From NCBI RefSeq assembly GCF_001949145.1, contig NW_019091420.1:1382055-1446054 (forward strand): 64,000 nucleotides of DNA, in the 5' to 3' direction. The DNA comes from Acanthaster planci (lineage: Eukaryota; Echinodermata; Asteroidea; Valvatida; Acanthasteridae). The notes below the pieces were generated by a model. The model was not told the DNA's origin, did not search any database, and was given only the letters and a program-made list of their open reading frames with translations. This document shows, piece after piece, positions 55,240 to 64,000 of this stretch (the first letter of the stretch is position 1; each line of letters opens with the position of its first letter). Made by a program: the position numbers and the translations under genes.

Positions 55240-56094
55240 GGCCGTAGCCAATTAATTCAGACCCGGGCCCACGTACGTCTGTGAACTACACAAACGAAGT
55301 GGTCTTGCGTCCAACGTAAGTATACAAATTGAAAACACTTTTGAGCAGCAAACCGTGAGGGGCCAGTCTATTTCAGTGTCGGCGAGGCAGTGGCGGTATA
55401 TACGCATGCAGTGCACGCTAGTGGCGATGGACATGCATCGCGTTTCGACAACCTTACATGTACATGTAACAAACTCAAGCATCGTTGATCGTCACTTGCA
55501 AAGAACAAAGGTAGTTGGGAGTGAGAGGAGATTTATTTTCTGAGCTGATTTTTCCCCCAATATTTTATATGCAACTTATTTCTTATAAGCTAAAACAGAA
55601 AACAATGTGCACTGTACATCATTTACCGGTACCTCTTGAGAATTTTATTTTCATTTTGACTGTATGGAGTTGAATTGTTTTCATTTATTTTTTTCAAAGG
55701 CTATTTGACGTGCAACTAGTTTCCTCTAAGCTAAAGCAGAAAACAATGTGCAAAGAATGTCATATACTGCCACCTTATGAGAATTTCATTTAAAACCGGA
55801 AACTGGAGCTGAACGTTAATTTATTATGATTTTTCCATGGTTGTGCTGCTGTATTTAAAATTTTAACAAGTTTAACTAATCTTGCCAAGAATAGAAGCCT
55901 CTTTTTTAAGTGAGATGAATGAAACCATTGCCTTTCCTCATTTTTGTGGTCTTTTTTATTAATTCAAAGTTGTTAGACCACATTGCATGTTGCACAGTTT
56001 GATAGGTGGTTTGAGAACCAAGTTCTACATGGGCGTCAGTGATCGGTTCAGTGAGTTGATGAGTTGAAGTCTGAATCCTGAATGCTCGGTCATC
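55240..56094. other. Non-coding stretch with a short internal duplication
   Basis: No gene. aagctaaaacagaaaacaatgtgca near 55590 and aagctaaagcagaaaacaatgtgca near 55730 are about 140 bases apart, with cttatgagaattt-type continuation, so a short tandem duplication is present. Confidence 0.5.
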
Positions 56095-56109
56095 GCCACA
56101 TAACGTTTC

Positions 56110-56300
56110 GTTTCTTGTTTTCGCTATGAGCCCAGAGCTGGTCAAAAGACAGGGTGCAATTTTCTTTGCAACGGAGGCTCCTTTGATATGAACAATACTT
56201 CGCTGGTTCACAAACGACTACGAAATGCACGCGTTACCTACAAAATGAACACTCTCGACCATTGTGGCTCTTTTTCAACCGATGAGGGCGCGCTTCTACT
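56110..56300 (+). repeat. Dispersed repeat, uninterrupted copy (empty site)
   Basis: Aligns with 3225-3385 and then directly with 4563-4595, without the 1.2-kb transposon found between them at 3 kb. The joint is at about 56265 (aatgaacactctcgaccattgtgg). Confidence 0.65.
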
Positions 56301-57054
56301 AAAGGCGGATAATGCAAAGTCATCGGTCAACTTTGAGTACTAATGGCCTTCTTTTACAAATAAACTGAAAATCTTAATGATATGACTTACAAGGATTGCG
56401 CAATAAGTCGGTTCGGTATTTCAAAAAAGGAAGGTCTTTTGGGAACAAAGCACGCGCCCAAGTCCGTGTCGGGCCACGCTGATGGTATAGACCTTGCGCG
56501 CACATTCAAATGACCTCAAACAACCTTCATTTTGGGGTATGCACTGTTTGAATACCGAATGGTGTTAGCATGTTTCCCTTCAGTTAAAATAAATGACAAA
56601 TTGGGGAAAACTGAAGAAAAAATAATATGCTGTTTTGCAGTCATTCGCAAAGGTTTAAAACACCTGCAGGGATTTTATTGGTATTTTTTTCACTGGACTT
56701 GCATTACATTGTCTCATTAAATGATTACTTTACATGATTTTACAGTGTTGCACCACGTTGGCGTAGTGCCATATATCTCGTTGAGTGATTGTTTTTGCAA
56801 AGGCAGGTCTTATGTGACATTTTTTTCTGTAAGGCAGCATTGATAAAAAAGTTACCAGTAGTCGAAGTTTTTAGAAATAAAGGAGGGCACACTATATAAT
56901 TGACTGCTAATATTTCAAATCATGGAAATGTCTTAAAAAAGGTTACATTTTGAAAATAAACATGAGTTGCCATTATTGATTTTGGTTTTGTTCAGGTTAA
57001 TGCATTTTGTATGGGTGGTCCTAAACTTTTGCAAATGACCGTGATTTGAATTCT
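56301..57054. other. Non-coding stretch
   Basis: No gene or repeat partner seen. Confidence 0.5.
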
Positions 57055-58256
57055 TAAAAATGTAAGGAACTCTGCAAGTTTGAATCACTTGAATCTAAGT
57101 TTGTAATAGTGTTACTGTTGTTATGAACTTCCTCCCTACAGGGCAATTTTAAATAAAAGAAAAGGCGTAATGAACAGAGTAATGTCAATTAATTGCCTCA
57201 ATCACCCTGGACTCAACAACCTGCACGGATACGTCAGCAGTTCCAAGCAATCTATTTGATGTTTGAAGTAGTAACCTGTAGGCACCTGGTGTTTTTAGTG
57301 CATGTACATGTAATGGCTTGTTCAACCACGGACCAACGACCCTCTGAATGTGTAGGTACCTGAGATAGAAGCTTGCATATCAAAAGCGATCAACAATGTC
57401 GGTGAAATTGTCTGGCTCGAACATTCAAGGGTTTCTTAGTATTAGGATCTTTGTAATACTGGTTAGGTATGAAGGACGTGAAGTCCTGTCGTCGGCAGAG
57501 CACAGTGTTGACGAGATACATGTTGGAGATATTCACAAGTGTTGCACACTTGACCTGATCTTGAAGTTGGCAAAACCACAGGTTCCGTTGCCCAGGCAGG
57601 CAGATAAGTTATGAGCGCGTCAATAGCAGTTAAATGTGTCTATCGTCTGCTTCCCCACTCCGGTCCATCCGTGTCGAGATAAATTACACACAAATCTGCT
57701 GCTTCAAGCAAAATCCAAAAATTGTTCAGGTGAGGCAGTCCTAACCCTCATGTGAGTAGAAGTGATTCTTTTTTATTATCCCATCCTTGGCTTGTTTCCA
57801 AACTTTGCATAAAGTGACATTTTATGAGCAGCAGGTGTTCCGTATTGTCCATAAAATGCAGGGTTGCATGCTTGTGGTCGAGTATATCGGGGAAATCAAT
57901 CACCCGTTTTCATTTAAACGTTTTGTAGTCTTATATAGACTGTCATGTACCACGAAAGATCAAATGCTCATTCAATTTTAAATTTTATTTTGAGACACAT
58001 CTTATTGTTCAACTCGTACATAACGTGTATTTTATCTCAAGTCATGGTCACGTTTGAGAAGCCGAAAGATCATTTTGTTATTGTTTAGAGAATCATCTAG
58101 GCGATGAATTTTGTAGTTTCCCAAGCTCGTCTGCGTCGAAGTTGACGCCTGTAGATCCACCTGCCGATAAGTTTTCAGCGTTGCAACATGCCTCCCACGG
58201 TCCATTTTATTCAGACACTTTCGTCCTCTAAATTGGCCCCTCCGTGCTAAAATGCA
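57055..58256 (+). mobile_element. Deletion derivative of the piggyBac element
   Basis: Three segments match, in reversed order and orientation, three separate parts of the 47-52 kb region: 57055-57245 (51468-51650), 57455-57530 (50820-50925) and 57535-58256 (47268-48050). The transposase region between the last two is missing. This is the pattern of an internally deleted, non-autonomous copy. Confidence 0.6.
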
Positions 58257-59879
58257 GACCTCCAAAAACTGAAGAACGCGTCCTGAAAATGCTGTTGGGT
58301 TTTTATTATTTCGGGCATTTAATCAACAAAATCACATTCAAAAATTTATGCTTTCTGTTATTCATAATTTGTCTCAATAGCAAACATGAAACTTTTAAAT
58401 CTCAGATATCTAAAATTTCTCCTGAGCAAACAAATGATTGTCCCTGCTTCTGGGTATTTTTGACAAATGTGGCCCCGTAGTTTCAGTTTGTGCATCACGA
58501 ACATTGGGTCGGAGGGTTCGATTGTAGCTGCTGGTTGGAGGTTTAGCCCTTGAGCGAGCCTCTCTCTTCCCACTTGTCTGTTCCCACCTTGGAGTACGAA
58601 ACGTTACCTTTGAGGGTGTAAAGAAATGGTTGCTGTGTTCAAATAGCCGTTTGCACCTGAAATGGTAAAATCGAGATGCAAACTCTTTGAGGTGCTGAGA
58701 TAGTTTGGGGGACAAAGGGGATATCTGTGGTCCCAAAAGCAACCTTTATGTAGGTTTACTGGCCAATTTCGGAAAATGCCCGATCCAATTCCAGTTTGTA
58801 AATAAGATATAAAAATTAATGTATTTTGAAGACGACTTACAACCTGGTTCATTTTCGCAATAACAAGCATTTTACTTTGTTTGCATCTGCACTGTCCTCC
58901 TTGCAGTGTCCCTGCGACGCGTTCCCAATTTAAACTCACACGGTTCCTTGGACGGACTATTCCGTTGAGTCCGTTTCATTTTTCAGATTTGCAGAGCCCC
59001 GAGTCCGTCCTGAAGTATATTAATGCTTCAGAGGTTGTCCCATAGCCTCTACAGATCTTACAAACCACCAAAACTCACCCAAAGTACATCACAGTACCGT
59101 GGGGGCCATTTTCCCAGGCTATTCGGATTTGGAGGGGGGCCCTCGGCACGCGCCAGCCAAGACATACCACCACCACAACCCCCCCAACAAAAATAACGCT
59201 TCAAAGACGGCTGACAGAGGCCTCTGACAAGTTCCAGACAGCTGTCACTGATAAAGAACATTCCACTGCCTGCCCCAGGCACCGTTTTGTAAACAGCCCA
59301 TTAGGTTGTGCACAAGGACCAATTAGTACACAGTCCTATGGGAATTGCCTGGAGGCTGGCTCAAGGCCGTCTGGGTTTTTTGCATTTTTTCTGGCTAGGG
59401 GAGGCCCTGGCTGTAAAATGATTAGTCCAGGCTTTTCACAATGTTCAGGGGTAGGATATGATAAGTAGTGATGGAATTTGGACTTTAAAAAATGAAAATG
59501 TTAATTAGCTCCAATGAACTCGCCAGGAGGGGCCACTCCCTCTACCAAGGGTTTTAAATTATGCAAACTGCAATTCGACAGCCAGCCAAACTCCAATTCA
59601 GAGAACAGTAGAGTCAGGGATTAACTCAAGCTCCGGTTTATTATGTGTTGTCACTGAGCACGGAGTGAAACTGAAATATAAATAGAAAACAAACTGACTA
59701 AATTAGACTGTGTCCCTAAGTTAAATACATGTACATGTAAATACATGCATTCACAATGCATGCTGCTTAACTACATGTGAAAGATTGCCATACATATATC
59801 TCGGTACGCAGGTAAATAAACATAATTTTTACATTATGTTTACATGCAATTGTTTTGCAGGTAGCGGTTGCAATACAAA
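58257..59879. other. Non-coding stretch
   Basis: Includes a somewhat G+C-richer part (59050-59420). The overlapping minus-strand frames at 58410-58939 show no recognisable domain. No repeat partner found. Confidence 0.45.
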
Positions 59880-62800
59880 CATGTGTCTGATAGCCATTCT
59901 TTGATGATGAAATTCCCATCCACTGCACATGTGTATTAGTTGTTGGTTATTGGTGGTTGAAAAGTGACAGTTGCATTTGTTAAGTCGGCGTAATGGCACT
60001 TTACTTGCCTTCCACCTCTGTGACCTGGGTTAAACTCCCCCAGGCCAACATGTGGATTTGGTTCTGAGTCCGCACATGCTCCAGTTGGTTTTCCCTAGAA
60101 ACGTATTCACTGGGTTTCTCCCTATCCCACGGACCCAAACGAGAATACTTTTAACTGAAAGGCCTGGAATGGTGATGCAGTGGTGATTGTTGCAAACCAC
60201 GAATTTTGAAAATTCGAATGCAAGAAAATAAGAAGAAAATAAATTGGTATCGACACATCTGAAATATTTGAGGTTCTCTGTAAGCTCATTCTAACTATAA
60301 GAAGCTGGGCTGGCACAGTGGGTGTGCCAGATTCTTCTATTTGGGGTCAGAAGACTTTGAAAATATTGAGTGCCTACCAAAAAGCACAGGTTTGGGAGGT
60401 TCGAAAGCTTTGACGTCTCTCTTTGAAAAATTTATTTCAGACTAAATACAGTAGAATCATTGTGAAAGGCGAAGCGTCAGCACTCACGCCAGTTATGCAA
60501 AACTGATGCTGCTACCTTTGGCGAAGATTGGCTGACAGAGCAGTTGCGCTCAGGGCTGGTTTTATGGCTCACTAAGGTTAGGGTAACTTCTGCCTCCCCA
60601 AAATATCGACGGTCCTTTTTTAAACTTTGCACTCGTTCAGACAACCCATAAACATAGCATGTACATGAGATGTTTCAAATCGATTTGACAAGAGGTGTAG
60701 CTGGTAATTCACATTCTCAGTAATGGTCAGGCATGAATCGTTACCCTGCACAAAGTTTTTTAATCTAGCCCTGGGATTTGACACATTCTATTCTGCATGT
60801 CGGTGACGCATCTATAACGGTATAAAGGTATGTTCAACACTGCCGTTTTAGACACTACGCATGCACGTATAGAGCCTGAAGGGGAAAGGTCATGCAACAC
60901 CCTCTGGATCCTTCTCACTGCCCACCTACAGGAGTTAAAGTTGCTTTGCTATATGTGTGCTATATTTTTTAACTACTTTCTTTGAATTAAACTACTTCAA
61001 GGAACATTAACGTCAGAACTTATTCTGGAGTCCAACTGCAATCGAGAAAAAAAACAAAAAACTGAAAGAATAAAGACAATCCGCGCTGCACACAACAAGC
61101 TTCATTTGCATTTTGGGACGGAACAGTACACAGAACCGGTCTTTTTAATTGTCTCTAAGAATAGTTAACAATTCTTTTCTGACGGAAAAGAGGAGGAGTG
61201 GGGGCTTGAGATAGTTTTGGATTTCCACAGAACTTGCATGTAGTTACGCCAGAGGATGTACAAATCCTTACTGCTACGATTGATTGCGCGGGCATCAATT
61301 GAACTATCTCTCGCTTGGCAGGCTGGCTGATACGCGGGCAGAAAGCTAGGCAATTCCATTAACACTTGAGGCGTTTTATAGTATTTAGAGCATTTGCATA
61401 TAACGGACAATTACTTTTGAAACATTTTGTGACTACTTGAATGGAATCGACTGTACTTTGTGGCGGTACATTTTAGGCATGAAAAGCAAACAGAAAACTC
61501 TGAGTGGCACTACAAACTAATGGTTTACCAAGTCAATAAGAGCGCTAGCTCTATTTGGTGACATACCGTCGCGAGGCTAGTGGCTGAAGCCATCTGCTGT
61601 AAATACTCCAAACTGTGATAATGTATTTAGATTGTTAATAGAAATTCTTGTCAGATGAATTCGAGTTGGAAGAGTTAGTTTTCTGGCACTTCACAAGAGC
61701 TGGTTAGAAAAACTTTCGCACTTTACAGCCTGCTGCATCTAAAGTGCATATTAACAGTAGGAATGCAGAGCTCTGTAGTTTGAGTAGACTTGTTCAAATC
61801 CGGCAAATCAAATATTCATATCAGTATCTCCCTGACAACAAATTCCTCCCACAGTTTACTGGCTGCAGTTCCCAGAGACATGCCTTGTGGTAGTCAAGAC
61901 CACCACTCCAGATATTCGACTATTCCCTGTCTGAATTCGAAATATCCATGTATGGATCCTTCAGTATGATGTTCTTATAAATATAACATTCACATGAATA
62001 ATGATCCATTATCGTACATATACTGGGAACACAACGAAACAGAACATGAGCCCCATTCAGACCATTTTCAGATATTAAAAAAAAAACGTTCACATTTTCA
62101 GGTCTTTATTTTATAATGTTTGTGTTGTTGCCAAAAATCTTGAGCACTTTGCAAGACATCAAAAACTGCGTAAAAGATTTCTCTAACGCCAAATAATTTT
62201 TAAAAAATGATCAAGCGAGACCAGAAAACTGAAGAAAATTACTTCAAAAAGAAAGGTTTCAAGCTGTGTTCTTTTTTTCTCTTTGGTTTTTCCACGAGCA
62301 CCATGTGTCTTGCTAGGCTCCTGACGCGAGGCTATGGTTGAACCTACCATCGTCATATCCTTCATCTTCGAATATTGGACTCTTGAACTTACATCAACTT
62401 TGTTAGGCACTACCGCCAATATCATAAAACGTTGGTGACTTCATGAACACTCCTTTTCAGAACTTCAGTCTTTGCAACAAAGAGCAGAATGATGCCCGTT
62501 GCACAAGAATTTTATGTCTGCACATGCTGTCTGAGCTGTGCAGCGTGACTTAAGTACGACGTGCTCTTTATGATGAAAGATATGCAGCAAAGGGGGACCC
62601 CTCTATTGTGTCTTCTTTTGGTTTGTAGCAATAAGCTATCAATATTCGCTGATTTCAGCAAAGGCTCCAGTGAAGGAAATAAAATTAGGGTTAGTTACAC
62701 AGCTGCTTTAAGGCCCTCCACCATCTTTCCTCCCTTTATTGCATCCACCTTTTACCACAACGTACAAGTACACTTCACAAGTCACTCCGTGCAATGACCC

Positions 62801-63360
62801 TGTGACCCCTGGCAGCCTGTAAAAACACCTGTACAAAGTTATTTTTAGACCTTGGCTAGACGTGTGAGCCCCACCATTCGCACACAATCACACAAAAAGC
62901 AATTCCCTTTACATGTTGATGGAATCTTTGAAATCCCTTTCAGATCCCGAGGGGTTGCAGTAGAGGCACAATAGCCTTAGGGTATACGGCTTGTGCATTA
63001 CATTAGGGGGTCCTCCTTTACCGTCATACCATGCTGGGTATCGTGCTGTTGGCACTTCTTCCATTAAAACCTTTCTTTGATCTTGTATTATTGATTTCGT
63101 CGAAAGAACGGTTACCGGTGCCAGATAAGGGAGGTCCTAAAACTCGAGATCGGTTTTCTCATAAATATGCGATTGTGTCAAATATTTTCGATTGAAAGAG
63201 TTAAGTTAACGTTAACCTGAAGAATTTTGTAGAATGTGTACTTTAATATCATTTTCTGGTTTCACATGCGATCAGATAAATATGCAAAAAATTGTTGTTG
63301 CAACAGTTTTCATCGCGTACGTCTGACTTCTCGCATATGACTGTCATTAGCTTCACTGCC
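59880..63360 (-). repeat. Right arm of the large inverted duplication
   Basis: Reverse complement of 35560-39578 in order. It lacks the 911-bp TA-flanked element present in the left arm, and carries a roughly 300-bp insert (about 62622-62922) in its copy of the GATATGCGG MITE that the left arm lacks. No gene seen. Confidence 0.85.
62572..63040. mobile_element. GATATGCGG-type MITE in the right arm, split by a 300-bp insert
   Basis: gatatgcagcaaagggggac...tgtgtcttctttt at the start and gatggaatctttgaaatccc...ggtcctcctttaccgtcat at the end match the left-arm copy (35924-36100) in reverse. The insert between has no recognisable ends. Confidence 0.6.
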
Positions 63361-63424
63361 GAAGCAACTATTGCTTTCGTTAATTTTTTTTGGCCTTATT
63401 TTGCGAAAAAGGAATTCTTTTTGT

Positions 63425-63470
63425 TCTGTTTTTTCTTCTTTCTTCTTCTTTTCTTCTTCCTCCTCTGACC
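63425..63470 (+). repeat. Pyrimidine (TTC)n tract
   Basis: tttttcttctttcttcttcttttcttc-type simple repeat just before the satellite array. Confidence 0.8.
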
Positions 63471-63499
63471 AAAAGCCCGTTTGTTTTGTGCACGGTTTC

Positions 63500-64000
63500 T
63501 TCTGCCATCGACTTTGGTCCTTTGCAACTTTAGATCTTCATCAAACTTACATCATTAAAGGACCTTAGTTCAAAGATTTGCATAGAACAATGAGGTCATG
63601 ATGAGGTCATCAAGTGATTTGTTATTGAATTTTAATATTTATTTTAGCCTATTGACTTTGTACATGTTTTCAAGGCTTCGTTTTGGTAACTTGACTATCT
63701 TTGATCCTCATCAAAGTTACAGCCGACAAAGACCATGATGCAAAATCATTGCCTTAATTTTGACGTCATGATGACGTCATCACTTTATTTTATATTGATT
63801 GTTGAATCTTTATTATTTCCCAATATTTTTGTACACTTTTTAACAGTCATACTTCGGTACTCTTACAGGCCTGACTGGTTATATATTTAGACTAAAAGCT
63901 AGAGAAGGTCCGAGAAGGAAATCGTCACAATGACGTCATCATATGTCAAGTGACTTGACGTTAAATCTGTAAACTTCAAAGCCTTATATCTCCTGAAGTA
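63500..64000 (+). repeat. ~170-bp tandem repeat with TGACGTCA palindromes, continues past the window
   Basis: Three successive units are visible. The unit landmark tt(t/c)ggt-c/a...cttcatcaaa falls at 63513, 63682 and 63853. The TGA(C/G)GTCA palindrome falls at 63591, 63761 and 63931, exactly 170 bases apart. Units 1 and 2 contain the palindrome twice, 11 bases apart (63591/63602 and 63761/63772). The array runs off the right edge. Confidence 0.75.

Noticed and set aside
58410-58939. Two overlapping minus-strand frames of about 110 aa
   Set aside because: Overlapping in different frames with no domain, no splice context and low-complexity stretches; not supportable.
1-64000. CRISPR array or bacterial insert
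   Set aside because: No regularly spaced identical repeats, no operons or ribosome-binding sites, and introns and MITEs throughout; the DNA is eukaryotic.

Overview
This window is animal nuclear DNA: AT-rich, intron-rich and full of small DNA transposons, with long non-coding spans, GT-AG splice sites and one 46-base assembly gap. A secreted C-type lectin, a fish-egg-lectin/tachylectin-1-like tectonin protein, piggyBac, THAP and Maverick-like remnants, and many short taggcct motifs fit a marine invertebrate. An echinoderm or another invertebrate deuterostome is most likely, but that is inference.

Layout. 1-2.1 kb: 5' end of a ribosomal protein L8 (uL2) gene on the minus strand, with a mobile-element pair in its probable first intron. 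3.2-4.6 kb: a TIR transposon rich in ACGT motifs, inserted in a dispersed repeat whose uninterrupted relative lies at 56.1 kb. 7 kb: an intact 200-bp hAT MITE with a perfect 8-bp target duplication. 9.9-13.9 kb: the best complete gene, a secreted six-repeat tectonin lectin with a probable 20-nt first coding exon. 11-31 kb: three copies of the tectonin block; copies 2 and 3 carry broken pseudogenes and are closest to each other. 17.1 kb: a broken THAP domain. 21.5 kb: a broken two-CxxC zinc-binding reading frame spoiled by a 65-bp tandem duplication. 35.6-39.6 and 59.9-63.4 kb: two arms of a large inverted duplication. 39.8-46.1 kb: a two-exon secreted C-type lectin whose 5.8-kb intron holds hAT-like elements and a Maverick-like polymerase fragment. 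47.3-51.7 kb: a dead piggyBac element, with a deletion derivative in the opposite orientation at 57.1-58.3 kb. 63.5 kb to the end: a roughly 170-bp tandem repeat carrying TGACGTCA palindromes.

Only three host genes are well supported: the RPL8 5' end, the tectonin lectin and the C-type lectin. The two lectins are both predicted to be secreted carbohydrate-binding proteins and may act in egg or immune recognition. Most of the rest is mobile DNA, and several insertions can be dated against empty sites inside this same window. I saw no CRISPR array, no intact transposase and no rRNA gene.
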